Shown here piece by piece: positions 8,321-18,214 of a DNA stretch of 64,000 nucleotides. The number at the start of each line of letters is the position of its first letter. Within the stretch, counting starts at the first letter, position 1. The DNA comes from an uncultured Oscillospiraceae bacterium (lineage in GTDB: Bacteria; Bacillota; Clostridia; Oscillospirales; Acutalibacteraceae). Under the pieces are notes generated by a model, which was not told where the DNA came from, searched no databases, and saw nothing but the letters and a program-made list of their open reading frames with translations. Made by a program: the position numbers and the translations under genes. The stretch is taken from positions 109,799 through 173,798 of the forward strand of contig URGJ01000002.1 in NCBI GenBank assembly GCA_900547445.1. Reading direction: 5' to 3'.

Positions 8321-11077
8321 ATGAAACTTAATCAACCTTATTATATTGAGCCGCGTGAAGACAATTCACATCTTGATTTAGGCGGCAGATGGGATTTTTG
8401 TTGGTGTGATACCGCTGTTGAAGAAATACCCGAACTTTGTTACAAGTACAGCGCTATTCTGCCTAATTCGGTTTATTACTGCCTTACTCAAGCAGGCGTT
8501 TTACCTCACCCGTACTATGGAGAAAACAGTAAGCAATACAATTGGGTAGACGAAAAGGTATGGTACTTTAAAAAGACTTTTTCCGTTGATAGTTCATCTC
8601 AGGGTAAAACCGCGTTTTTAAGCTTTGACGGCGTGGCATATTATTCTCGGATTTGGTTTAACGGACAACTGATCGGCGGCCACGAAGGTATGTTCGGCGG
8701 CCCTGTTTGCAATGTTACCGATATGCTTCGCACAGACGCCGAAAACGAGATTGTGGTTGAGGTGAAGGCTTGTAATTGGGGCCGAAAGGAGAATTATGAC
8801 GGCTGGAATATAAACGGTGAAAACCGCGAGATTTCACCGTGGAATATAACTCGCGATTCTTCTTCAAGCACGGGCGATTTTATTGTAATGGGCATATGGA
8901 ACCGTGTTCGTTTGGAGCTTTTAGAGCCTATACATTTGAGCAGACCGTATATATTTACCGAGGCCATAGAATCCGATAGCGCAACACTGCATTTTGAGGT
9001 CGAAATCGCTAACGGCAGAATAAATGAGCTTAAGCCTTTTATGGAGCACGCGGCAAGCTGTTACAGCTACACCTGTGCTTACGATAACGGTCTTACGGGT
9101 AAAAAGCTTGACGAAACGGTTGATATAGGTATAAAAATCACCGAGCCTGATACAGGTAAAACCGTTTATCACAGTCTTGATACCGAAGGGCTTCTTGATT
9201 ATGAGGGAATGCTTGTTCATGAGCGTTATTTTGAGCTGCAGTTTTTCAGAAAAAAGATAACAATTAAAAATCCGAAGCTGTGGTATCCATATGGCATTGG
9301 TGCTCCGTATCTTTATGATGCGGAAATTACGCTACATAAAGACGGTAAACTTATGGATACGCACAAACTAAAGCTTGGTATCCGTACATTTACATCCGAT
9401 TATACCGCAGGTGATAAATACCGTACTCGTTGGGAAAAATTTTTGTTTTCGATAAACGGAAGACAAATTTTTATAAAAGGTATAAATTGGCAACCGCTTG
9501 ATTACCTTTATGCTATTAAACCCCAAGAATACAAATGGGTGCTTACTGCGGTAAGGAACGCGGGCGTGCAGTTTATCCGTGTATGGAGCGGCGGCGGCAT
9601 GCCCGAAACCGACACGTTTTATGAGTTGTGCGATGAATTGGGTATTATGGTATGGCAGGATCATATGCTTGCTAACACTGCAAATACTCAAAATTTTCCG
9701 CAGGAAGTCTTGGAATCGCAAGAGGCATATAATCTTTACAGAATACGCAACCATGCGTCCCTTGTGCTTCATTGCGGAGGCAATGAATTTAATCCGTATT
9801 CTTATAACAATGCCGCAAGTATGTTTGTTATAAGCCGTATTATAAAGGATTTGGACCCCTCTCGGATATATCACTACACTACGCGTGATAAAGGCTCGGC
9901 ACATATTTATCGCGATATGGAGCCTAACTGGTTCAGGCATATATACCGTCATTTACCGTTTCTTGCCGAATCGGGAATACATAGTTTCCCTAATTACAAA
10001 ACACTTACAAGGGTGATTGATAAATCCGAGTGCGAGGGCATACTTCCCGATCTTTCGACTCCTGCGTTTTATGAAAATTATAAGCAATTAATAAACCATT
10101 TTTCGGAATATCAACCCGACCGTATTCCCCGTATGCTTTCACGTACTTCGCAAATAGGCAATATAAAAACCTTTACGCTTGAGCAAATGTGTGAAGCGTC
10201 GCAAGTACAGGCGTATGAGTATTATCAGATACTTATCGGCGCCATGCGTGAAAACTATCCGTATTGCGGCGGCATAATTCCGTGGGTGCTTAAACGCCCG
10301 TGGCCCACTGTTGCCGTACAGATGATGGATGGTTTCGGACTTCCGACGTATCCGTATTATGCGATGCAGAATACTTATAGGGGAATTACGGTTTGCTTCC
10401 TTGAGCAATGGAGCATTTTGGCTCCCGAGGAGACAGTACCGCTAAGGGTTCGTGTGTTCAACGATACCGAACAATCAGCAATCGGGATGAGCATTTTGTT
10501 GACCGTTTATACACCTGATTTAAAGGCTGCCGCAGAATACGAATGTGATGTGGATAATGAAAACGGCGAATATATTTTCGGAGAATTTAAGCTTGACAAC
10601 AGCTTTACCGACAGATGCTTCCTTATATCGGTTGATTTAAGAGATAGAGACGCGCTGATTCACAGAGCTACATACTTCCTGAAGTGTACTGATAAGCTTG
10701 CTGACGGCGAATTTCTTTCAAATTACCGCAGAGCCCCGCACGAAAATCTCACCTTTGAAAACGGACCTTGGCTTACCGACAGTATCAGATCAGCAGGCAA
10801 GGCAGAGCTTGTGGTAAAGGCGCGTGAAATTGAACTCTATGAGGGCTATCGCCGCTTTGAGCTTGATATTACTAACTGCTCGGAATATCCTGCCTACCCT
10901 GTAACGGCAGAGGTTAAAAACACGGAATGCCGCCATTTCGCGGATGATAATTTCTTTATGATAAAGCCTTATGAAACCAAGAAAACAATTCTTACCTGCG
11001 ACGGTCTTAAGACGCAGAAGAGGGCGGAAATTGAGGTTAAATTCTGGAACGGCGAGGCCGTTAAGGTAACAGTATAA
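8321..11077 (+). CDS. Glycoside hydrolase family 2, beta-mannosidase-like
   Basis: A 918-residue GH2 enzyme without a signal peptide, hence probably cytoplasmic. The N-terminal sugar-binding jelly roll (SFDGVAYYSRIWFNGQLIGG, about 100-120) is followed by immunoglobulin-like domains and a TIM barrel beginning near GINWQPLDYLY. The acid/base is Glu489 in LHCGGNEFN and the likely nucleophile Glu550 in FLAESGIHSF, the arrangement seen in beta-mannosidases and exo-beta-glucosaminidases rather than LacZ. The FIRVWSGGGMPETDTFYELCDELGI stretch supports this. Exact specificity cannot be read from sequence. A 131-base gap with two small hairpins separates it from the esterase. The CE4 deacetylase starts 11 bases after its stop, so the two are cotranscribed. 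Confidence 0.88.
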   Translation: MKLNQPYYIEPREDNSHLDLGGRWDFCWCDTAVEEIPELCYKYSAILPNSVYYCLTQAGVLPHPYYGENSKQYNWVDEKVWYFKKTFSVDSSSQGKTAFLSFDGVAYYSRIWFNGQLIGGHEGMFGGPVCNVTDMLRTDAENEIVVEVKACNWGRKENYDGWNINGENREISPWNITRDSSSSTGDFIVMGIWNRVRLELLEPIHLSRPYIFTEAIESDSATLHFEVEIANGRINELKPFMEHAASCYSYTCAYDNGLTGKKLDETVDIGIKITEPDTGKTVYHSLDTEGLLDYEGMLVHERYFELQFFRKKITIKNPKLWYPYGIGAPYLYDAEITLHKDGKLMDTHKLKLGIRTFTSDYTAGDKYRTRWEKFLFSINGRQIFIKGINWQPLDYLYAIKPQEYKWVLTAVRNAGVQFIRVWSGGGMPETDTFYELCDELGIMVWQDHMLANTANTQNFPQEVLESQEAYNLYRIRNHASLVLHCGGNEFNPYSYNNAASMFVISRIIKDLDPSRIYHYTTRDKGSAHIYRDMEPNWFRHIYRHLPFLAESGIHSFPNYKTLTRVIDKSECEGILPDLSTPAFYENYKQLINHFSEYQPDRIPRMLSRTSQIGNIKTFTLEQMCEASQVQAYEYYQILIGAMRENYPYCGGIIPWVLKRPWPTVAVQMMDGFGLPTYPYYAMQNTYRGITVCFLEQWSILAPEETVPLRVRVFNDTEQSAIGMSILLTVYTPDLKAAAEYECDVDNENGEYIFGEFKLDNSFTDRCFLISVDLRDRDALIHRATYFLKCTDKLADGEFLSNYRRAPHENLTFENGPWLTDSIRSAGKAELVVKAREIELYEGYRRFELDITNCSEYPAYPVTAEVKNTECRHFADDNFFMIKPYETKKTILTCDGLKTQKRAEIEVKFWNGEAVKVTV

Positions 11078-11088
11078 AGGGGAATTTT

Positions 11089-11949
11089 ATGAAATATATG
11101 TTTTTGCGCTTTCCTGAGGGCAAGACCAAGGCGTTGACCATGAGTTACGATGACGGCTGTCGGCAGGATAAAAGATTTTCCGAAACTATAACCCCCTACG
11201 GTCTTAAATGCACCTTTAATATCAATGCCGGTTATTACGGAGTGAATGAAAGGGATTGGCATTTGACCCGCGATGAAATACAAAAAGCCATAGTAGATAA
11301 AGGCCATGAGATAGCAGTACACGGATTTATTCACCGTGCAAACGGTAAGCAGCGCACCATAGAGGGTATTCGCGATGTGCTTGATTGCCGATTAGCGCTT
11401 GAGCGTGATTTCGGCGGAATAATCCGAGGTATGGCATATCCCGACAGCGGAATCCGTCAGATGATGAACGGCGCTACCTATGAGAGTGTTAGGAACTACC
11501 TTTGCGAACTTGATATCGCATATTCGCGCACATTAGGCGGAGATAACAATAATTTTGATTTACCTGACGATTGGTATGCCTGGATGCCGACTGCGCATCA
11601 CAATAATCCCAAGCTCTTTGATTGGTTTGATGAATTTCTGACGATCGATGTCGATAACGAATACTGTGCAAGAAGGTATCCGCGTCTTTTCTATATCTGG
11701 GGTCACAGCTATGAGTTTGATACTAATAATAATTGGGAACGGTTAGAACGCATTTGCGAAAAGATTTCAGGACACAGCGAAATCTGGTACGCTACAAACG
11801 GCGAGATACGCGAGTATGTAAAGGCGTATGATTCGCTTGTATTCAGCGCGTCGGGCACGGTGGTTTATAATCCCACCGTTACCGCAGTTTGGTTTAATGT
11901 TGATGGAAAAAGCTACTGCATTGAGGCGGGAGCAACCTTAAATATTTAG
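11089..11949 (+). CDS. Polysaccharide deacetylase (CE4, NodB homology domain)
   Basis: A 286-residue NodB-type deacetylase that should remove N- or O-acetyl groups from sugars. Motif 1 is TMSYDDGC (the usual TFDDG) near residue 16-23. Motif 2 is HEIAVHGFIH with the two metal-ligand histidines. A later YIWGHSYEF supplies the motif 5-type His. There is no signal peptide, so it would act on imported oligosaccharides rather than on cell wall peptidoglycan. GGGG lies 8 bases before the ATG. It sits between two GH2 genes, 11 bases after one and 16 before the next, which suggests deacetylation is needed before exo-glycosidases can proceed. Confidence 0.85.
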   Translation: MKYMFLRFPEGKTKALTMSYDDGCRQDKRFSETITPYGLKCTFNINAGYYGVNERDWHLTRDEIQKAIVDKGHEIAVHGFIHRANGKQRTIEGIRDVLDCRLALERDFGGIIRGMAYPDSGIRQMMNGATYESVRNYLCELDIAYSRTLGGDNNNFDLPDDWYAWMPTAHHNNPKLFDWFDEFLTIDVDNEYCARRYPRLFYIWGHSYEFDTNNNWERLERICEKISGHSEIWYATNGEIREYVKAYDSLVFSASGTVVYNPTVTAVWFNVDGKSYCIEAGATLNI

Positions 11950-11965
11950 TTGCAGGAGAATTTTT

Positions 11966-14362
11966 ATGAATAACGATATCCGTAGAACAGAGCTTTTTTG
12001 TAAGAATTGGTTGTTTTGTTTAGGCGATTTTGAAAACGCGCAAAGCGCAGACTTTGATGATTCTGACTGGCAGCCGATTACCTTACCCCATGATTATAGT
12101 ATTTGCGGCGAATTTTCTTGGCGCAACCCAACCACTGCACGCGGCGGATATCTGACATCGGGTATCGGTTGGTACAGAAAGCATTTTAAAACCGAACCGC
12201 ATTGGCACGGTAAGAAGGTCGAAATTGAGTTTGAAGGCATATACCGTCACGCGATTATTTGGCTGAACGGAATAAAAATCGGTTACCGTCCAAACGGTTG
12301 GGTTGCACAGAGATACGATATAACCGACTGTCTTTATTATGACGGCAGAGAAAATGTAATCGCCGTTCGCGCGGATAATTCAGATCAGCCAGCTTCGCGT
12401 TATTATACGGGTGCGGGAATTTACCGTGATGTTTCGGTTATAACAAGGGGCAAAACCTATATAGAAAACGGCGAGCCGTATATTGTGGCAACGCCGCGCG
12501 GCGGCTTTGCCGATATTGCTATCCAAACCGAAATCGGCGGAGAGAAAAATGCCGAGTGCCGGCTTGAATTTACGCTTTTTAATGCAGACGGAGAGGCAGT
12601 AGCTACCGGCAGTGATGTTGCGGATCAAGCTTTTAAAAGCAACTTTTCGCTTGGTTTAAGCTCTCCTATACTTTGGTCGATTGAAAATCCTTATTTATAT
12701 ACCCTTAAAACAACCCTTTTCAGCGGTGATACCGCTTGTGACGAGGTGTATACCCGAATAGGAATCCGCTCAATAGAGTTTTATGCCGATAAAGGCTTTT
12801 TTCTCAACGGAAAACGCGTTCAGGTGCAAGGAGTGTGTCTGCATCACGATAACGGCTGCTTAGGCGCCGCGGCTTTTAAGGACGCCGACCGCCGCAGAAT
12901 TTCAATTATGAAAGAAATGGGCGCTAACGCAATAAGACTTTCGCACAATCCGTTTGCTAAAAGCTTTCTTGATTTGTGCGATGAAATGGGAATGCTTGTT
13001 ATGGCGGAGGCGTTTGATGAATGGCGTATGCCTAAATGTATTCCCGCGTTAAAGCATACTGATATGAACTTAAAGCTAATAGTACATAACTACTATACGG
13101 ACTTTGACAGGTGGCACGAAACAGATTTATCGGAATTTATAATCCGTGAAAGAAACCACCCAAGTATATTTATGTGGAGCATTGGCAACGAAATCGCCGA
13201 ACAGCGCCACAATGTTGCAGAGGGCATTGAAACCGCCAAAATGCTTAAAGCTATCGTGAAGCGGTATGATTCAACCCGTCCTGTTACCGCGGCTTGCTGT
13301 CTCGGAAACGCAGGTACACGCGACTCAGGCTTTTTAGATGTTTTAGATGTTGCTGGATATAATTATGAGGATAATAAGTATGAGGAGCATAAAAAGCTCT
13401 ATCCCGATACCAAGGTTATAGGCAGCGAAACCACAAGCCTTACCTGGTTCCGCAAGCGCGGATGGTACGATCCCGAGCTTTTTGGATACATAAACGATGA
13501 ATATCGCCGTAATATCCGAGATAACGGAGGCGAGATTATAGAAAATGCAGATATCGAGGATAATGTTACCCGCCGTCTGCTTATAGGCGAGCATTCCATG
13601 CAGCGTCATCTTAATAATCCGCATGTGGCGGGTATGTTTATTTGGACGGGTATGGATTATATCGGTGAGCCGACGCCTTATACATGGCCGTCAAGAAGCT
13701 CATATTTCGGTGTTACAGATACCTGCGGATTCCCTAAGGACGCATTCTATTATTATCAGTCCAAGTGGTCAGAAAAAGCGGTGTTGCATTGCGTAACCCA
13801 TTGGAATTGGGAAGGGTACGAAGGCAAGAAAATAAATATAATTGCTTTTTCAAATTGCGAAAGTGCCGAGATTTTTTTAAACGGAAAATCGTTTGGTGTA
13901 TGCAAATATGATTTGAATTATGCCGATCACCTTCATTGGGAAGTGCCATATGAAGCGGGAACATTAAGTGTTGTAGGCTATAAAAACGGGGAAGCTGTTG
14001 CTGAAACAATAATTAAAACTGCCGATAGACCGTACGCGGTGCGGCTTGGCGCAGACAGGTACGAGCTTTCGGGCGACGGTCGAAGCCTTGCCTTTATCAC
14101 AGCCGATATTGTAGATAAAAACGGAAATATTGTACCAAACGCTGATAACAGCATTACTTTTTCGGCTGAAAACGGTATTACACTGTGCGGTGTGGACAAC
14201 GGCGACCCTGAATATGTCGGTTCGCTTAAAAGTGATACAATACCCGCGCTTGCGGGCAAATGTCTGGCAGTTGTGCGCGCAAGCGGTAAAACAGGCTGCT
14301 TTACAGTACGGGCACAGGCAAAGGGGCTTTGCGGCGGCAGCTTGATACTTACTACACGTTAA
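11966..14362 (+). CDS. Glycoside hydrolase family 2, beta-galactosidase-like
   Basis: A 798-residue cytoplasmic GH2 enzyme of the LacZ/BgaA-like branch. The sugar-binding domain has LPHDYSICGEF and GGYLTSGIGWYRKHF; the barrel has LSHNPFAKSFLDLCDEMGMLVMAE. The acid/base is Glu409 in MWSIGNEIAEQ and the nucleophile Glu488 in VIGSETTS. After the barrel come a DUF4982-like segment (YYYQSKWSEKAVLHCVTHWNWEG) and an Ig-like domain (about 690-798). This layout is typical of beta-galactosidases and related exo-enzymes of gut Firmicutes. AGGAG precedes the ATG by 9 bases. Release of terminal galactose from imported oligosaccharides is inferred. Confidence 0.87.
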   Translation: MNNDIRRTELFCKNWLFCLGDFENAQSADFDDSDWQPITLPHDYSICGEFSWRNPTTARGGYLTSGIGWYRKHFKTEPHWHGKKVEIEFEGIYRHAIIWLNGIKIGYRPNGWVAQRYDITDCLYYDGRENVIAVRADNSDQPASRYYTGAGIYRDVSVITRGKTYIENGEPYIVATPRGGFADIAIQTEIGGEKNAECRLEFTLFNADGEAVATGSDVADQAFKSNFSLGLSSPILWSIENPYLYTLKTTLFSGDTACDEVYTRIGIRSIEFYADKGFFLNGKRVQVQGVCLHHDNGCLGAAAFKDADRRRISIMKEMGANAIRLSHNPFAKSFLDLCDEMGMLVMAEAFDEWRMPKCIPALKHTDMNLKLIVHNYYTDFDRWHETDLSEFIIRERNHPSIFMWSIGNEIAEQRHNVAEGIETAKMLKAIVKRYDSTRPVTAACCLGNAGTRDSGFLDVLDVAGYNYEDNKYEEHKKLYPDTKVIGSETTSLTWFRKRGWYDPELFGYINDEYRRNIRDNGGEIIENADIEDNVTRRLLIGEHSMQRHLNNPHVAGMFIWTGMDYIGEPTPYTWPSRSSYFGVTDTCGFPKDAFYYYQSKWSEKAVLHCVTHWNWEGYEGKKINIIAFSNCESAEIFLNGKSFGVCKYDLNYADHLHWEVPYEAGTLSVVGYKNGEAVAETIIKTADRPYAVRLGADRYELSGDGRSLAFITADIVDKNGNIVPNADNSITFSAENGITLCGVDNGDPEYVGSLKSDTIPALAGKCLAVVRASGKTGCFTVRAQAKGLCGGSLILTTR

Positions 14363-14386
14363 CACTATTCAAGGAGTTGATTTGTA

Positions 14387-17263
14387 ATGAAGATGAAAAA
14401 CAGTAAATTGCTTGTACTGTTATTTTCATTTGTATTTTTAATATCAACAGCCGCCGGAAATTCCGTCGCTTCCGCAACAAATGATACACAGGTATCAGAG
14501 CCTGACATAAAAGTAACATCTGATGACAGCTATCAGTCTTTTTTAAATGCGAAGCAGATGCAAAAATATCGGGGCGGCAATATTACCGTTGCCGCCGCGA
14601 CCGGCAGTTTCAGTGCAGATAGCGGCGTGATTATAAAGGATTATTCTGGGAAACAAAGCGTTGCGGTATGGGATTCTCAGCAGGGAAGCGCGGTATTTGA
14701 AATTGAGGCGCCGCAAGCAGGCTTATATCAAATAGGTTTTGAATACAATGCGCTTGACAGCAGCGAAAACGATATTGATTTTTCACTTTTCATAAACGGC
14801 AAAATACCCTTTGCCGAGGCAGAGGAATTATCCGTTGAGCGAATCTGGAAAAATGAAACCGAAGTAAAAACTCTTACTACGGGCGACCAGATAAGTCCCG
14901 TTCAGGTACAGGCGGATACTTGGTATTTTACATGGCTTTACGATTTAAACGGCGTTTATAACGAGCCGCTTACCTTTTTGCTTGATGAGGGAGTTAATAC
15001 AGTCACTGTAGCTCTTAATTCGGGCACCCTTGCGATTTCTGAAATTCGCGTAGGAGCGGTAGATGACGCGCCCGACTACGCCGAATACAGGAAAGCGAAT
15101 CAAGGCGAGATTTACGGGGGCAAACCCGTAATAATCTATGGAAAAGACGCGCTTTATAAAACAGGTAAGGAATTGCTTCCCGTTTCCGACAGTACAGACC
15201 CGAGCCTTTACCCGTCAAGTGCGTTTAATCAGCAGATAAATTATATAGGCGGCTCAAGCTGGCAGATGGCAGGCTCTAAACTTATATGGAAATTTGAAGC
15301 GCCCGCTGACGGTTATTATGCATTAGGCTTTAAATACAATCAATCGTATCTGCCTAATACAAGCTCTATTCGTTCGCTTGAAATTGACGGTAAAACGCCT
15401 TATAAGGAATTATCCGCGATTGCGTTCGATTACGGTCTTACATGGCAGACCATGACATTTGCCGAAGGTGATACACCTTATTTGGTATATCTTAAAAAAG
15501 GCAGACACACACTTTCTATGACGGCGAGGCTCGGCGATTATGCTAAAATAACGCGCAAGCTTGAAGAGGTTGCGGCAGATCTTGGCAGTCTTTACCGTGA
15601 AATTATTATGATAACCGGTACATATCCCGACAAAAACCGTGATTACCGTCTGGCCGATCAGATACCTAATCTTATGGAAAGAATAGAGGACTATCGGAAA
15701 CGTTTGCTTGAATGCAGGGATGAAATATACGCTGTTGCGGGTAAAGACGGCGGCTCAAACGCTGTTATCCTTGAAAATATGGCAGAGGATTTGCGCCTTA
15801 TGCTTGAATCTCCATTTACAATTCAGGATTACATAAACAATTATTTCAGTAATTACTGCTCTGTGGGCGCCTATGTCTACGATATGCGAAAGATGCCCTT
15901 GGGGCTCGGCAGTATAATCCTTTATAACCCGCAGGATAGTTTAAAGGATTTTTCTGCCGGATTCTTCCAAAAGGCGATTTTTTCGGCACAAAGATTTTTA
16001 GTATCTTTCTTTAAGGATTATACCTCGATTTACGAATCAGGGGAGGACGGAAAACAGATAACCGTATGGGTCAACTGCGGACGAGATCAGGCACAGGTGA
16101 TAAATGAGCTTATACGCAGTGATTTCACTTCCAAAAGCGGAATAAGCGTAAATTTAAGGATATCCACCACAAGCGTGGTACAGGGTGAGCTTGCCGGCAT
16201 AGCGCCCGATGTGGCGCTTACCCAGGCGAGGTCCACTCCTGTAAGTCTTGCACTGCGCGGCGCGCTGTATAATTTACAGTCATTTGATGATTTCGATAAG
16301 GTAATAACCCGTTTTATGACGAACGCTACCCTGCCGTATCAGTACAAGGGCGGCACGTACGGTCTTCCGGATACGCAAACATTTCAGGTTATGTTCTGCC
16401 GCGATGATGTTTTATCAGAACTCGGCGTGCAACCGCCTGATACATGGGATGAACTGCTTGATGTAGCGTCGGCTGTAATGCGTAACAATATGATGATAGG
16501 TCTGCCTTATACTCAGGTTACCGATTCCGGTATGATTAATATGGGAATAGGCTCGTTAAATCTTTACCCCACGCTTTTAGCACAAAGGGGAGTTACGCTT
16601 TATAACGATGACCTTACCGCAACCAATCTTTCTACGGCAGAAGCTCAGAATGCGTTTAATCTGTTTGTTAGCTTTTACAGGGATTACCGTTTTCCTATAA
16701 GCTATGATTTCTTCAATCGCTTTAGAACGGGTGAAATGCCGCTTGCTATAGGTAGTTATACCTTGGTTTCACAGCTTTCTGCAGCGGCGCCTGAAATACA
16801 GGGGCTTTGGAGTATGCATCCGGTTCCGGGCACACAAAACGGCGACGGCACAATAAACCGTACAATTGCCGATTCGGGTACAGCATGCATAATAATGGGC
16901 AGTACCGAAAGTCCGAAAGAAGCATGGGAATTTCTTAAATGGTGGACCTCTGATAAAGTGCAGTCGTCCTACGCTTCAAGAATAGAATCGGTTTTGGGCG
17001 TTGCCGGCAGATATGCCACAGCAAATGTCAACGCGCTTATGTCGCTTTCGTGGAAAAAGGATGTTGCCGCCACTATATCCGAACAATGGAAATATGTGGT
17101 TCCCGTGGCGGAGGTGCCGGGAGGCTATTTTACACAAAGAGCTATAGATAACGCTTTTTGGCTGGCATATAACGAAAACGAGGTTCCAAATGATGTCCTT
17201 TCTAAATGGACATATATGGCAAATCAGGAAATTACACACAAGTATTCCGAATATGAAGAATAA
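14387..17263 (+). CDS. Large sugar-binding protein: carbohydrate-binding-like domains fused to SBP_bac_1
   Basis: A 958-residue secreted ABC importer binding protein. It has a signal peptide (hydrophobic LVLLFSFVFLIS, then an Ala-rich site near 30) and no lipobox. Two beta-sandwich, CBM35/6-like regions follow: about 70-230 (FEIEAPQAGLYQIGFEYN) and 265-400 (WKFEAPADGYYALGFKYN). A helical linker (about 400-480) leads to a family 1 solute-binding domain from about 555 to the end (ITVWVNCGRDQ, GTYGLPDTQTFQVMFCRDD, PDTWDEL). Ordinary sugar-binding proteins are about 420-450 residues. The fusion suggests it docks on polysaccharide and passes oligosaccharide to the two permeases that follow 17 bases later. 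Confidence 0.85.
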   Translation: MKMKNSKLLVLLFSFVFLISTAAGNSVASATNDTQVSEPDIKVTSDDSYQSFLNAKQMQKYRGGNITVAAATGSFSADSGVIIKDYSGKQSVAVWDSQQGSAVFEIEAPQAGLYQIGFEYNALDSSENDIDFSLFINGKIPFAEAEELSVERIWKNETEVKTLTTGDQISPVQVQADTWYFTWLYDLNGVYNEPLTFLLDEGVNTVTVALNSGTLAISEIRVGAVDDAPDYAEYRKANQGEIYGGKPVIIYGKDALYKTGKELLPVSDSTDPSLYPSSAFNQQINYIGGSSWQMAGSKLIWKFEAPADGYYALGFKYNQSYLPNTSSIRSLEIDGKTPYKELSAIAFDYGLTWQTMTFAEGDTPYLVYLKKGRHTLSMTARLGDYAKITRKLEEVAADLGSLYREIIMITGTYPDKNRDYRLADQIPNLMERIEDYRKRLLECRDEIYAVAGKDGGSNAVILENMAEDLRLMLESPFTIQDYINNYFSNYCSVGAYVYDMRKMPLGLGSIILYNPQDSLKDFSAGFFQKAIFSAQRFLVSFFKDYTSIYESGEDGKQITVWVNCGRDQAQVINELIRSDFTSKSGISVNLRISTTSVVQGELAGIAPDVALTQARSTPVSLALRGALYNLQSFDDFDKVITRFMTNATLPYQYKGGTYGLPDTQTFQVMFCRDDVLSELGVQPPDTWDELLDVASAVMRNNMMIGLPYTQVTDSGMINMGIGSLNLYPTLLAQRGVTLYNDDLTATNLSTAEAQNAFNLFVSFYRDYRFPISYDFFNRFRTGEMPLAIGSYTLVSQLSAAAPEIQGLWSMHPVPGTQNGDGTINRTIADSGTACIIMGSTESPKEAWEFLKWWTSDKVQSSYASRIESVLGVAGRYATANVNALMSLSWKKDVAATISEQWKYVVPVAEVPGGYFTQRAIDNAFWLAYNENEVPNDVLSKWTYMANQEITHKYSEYEE

Positions 17264-17280
17264 ACGAAAGGAGCAGGGCT

Positions 17281-18201
17281 ATGAAAACAGAAAAAGCTGC
17301 AAAGCTTAAAAATAAAAACGCAGTTAAGGAAAATATGGCTCCGGTAATGGTACTTTTGCTTCCATTTACGATTTTATTCTTTATCTTTACAATACTTCCC
17401 ATATTATCGTCGGTGGTTTTAAGCTTTACTTCCTATGATATGGTAAATGTTCCGAAATTTATGGGCCTTACAAACTATATACGTATGTTTTTATACGATC
17501 AGGTTTTTTCCATTGCGGTAAGAAACACTATGCTTTTTGCCTTTATAACAGGTCCTGTAAGCTATATTCTTTGCTTTGTTTTAGCGTGGTTTATCAATGA
17601 GCTTAGTCCCATAATGCGAAGCATAGTTTCCTTTATTTTCTATTCACCCGCTTTGGTAGGTAATATCTATTTTGTATGGCTTTATATTTTCAGCGGCGAT
17701 TCCTACGGTCTGCTTAATTCCTTTCTTCTGCAAAACGGTTTTATCACCCAGCCGATACAATGGCTTAAAAGCGCAACCTATGCGGTACCAATTGTAATCA
17801 TCGTTCAGCTTTGGGCAAGTTTGGGAGTTTCGTTTCTCGCCAATATAGCGGGTCTTCAGGGCGTTAATAAGGATCTTTATGAGGCGGGCGCTATTGACGG
17901 CATACGCAACCGTTGGCAGGAAGCGTGGTATATTACGCTTCCGTCAATGAAGGATATACTTTTTTTCAGCGCGATTATGCAGATACAGTCGGCGTTTTCT
18001 GTAAGCGGCGTAGCAGTAGCGCTTACAGGCTCGCCAAGCCCAAATTATATTACCGAAACTATTGTAACGCATCTTACCGATTACGGTACGCTTCGGTATG
18101 AGATGGGTTACGCGTCGGCTATGTCGGTGTTCCTGTTTCTTCTTATGGCAATTTTCAGAATTGTTGTCGGGCGTCTTATAGGATCACTCGGAAAATCTTA
18201 G
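17281..18201 (+). CDS. Sugar ABC transporter permease, LplB/MalF type (set 1)
   Basis: A 306-residue permease with six hydrophobic segments (first at about 24-48, LLLPFTILFFIFTILPILSS). The EAA cytoplasmic loop that contacts the ATPase reads EAGAIDGIRNRWQEAWYITLP near residue 200-221. It forms the membrane channel with the MalG-type partner that starts 13 bases later. AAAGGAG precedes the start. No ATP-binding subunit is encoded anywhere in the glycan locus, so a shared MsmK/UgpC-type ATPase encoded elsewhere is presumed, as is common in Firmicutes. Confidence 0.92.
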   Translation: MKTEKAAKLKNKNAVKENMAPVMVLLLPFTILFFIFTILPILSSVVLSFTSYDMVNVPKFMGLTNYIRMFLYDQVFSIAVRNTMLFAFITGPVSYILCFVLAWFINELSPIMRSIVSFIFYSPALVGNIYFVWLYIFSGDSYGLLNSFLLQNGFITQPIQWLKSATYAVPIVIIVQLWASLGVSFLANIAGLQGVNKDLYEAGAIDGIRNRWQEAWYITLPSMKDILFFSAIMQIQSAFSVSGVAVALTGSPSPNYITETIVTHLTDYGTLRYEMGYASAMSVFLFLLMAIFRIVVGRLIGSLGKS

Positions 18202-18214
18202 GAGGTCGGATTTA

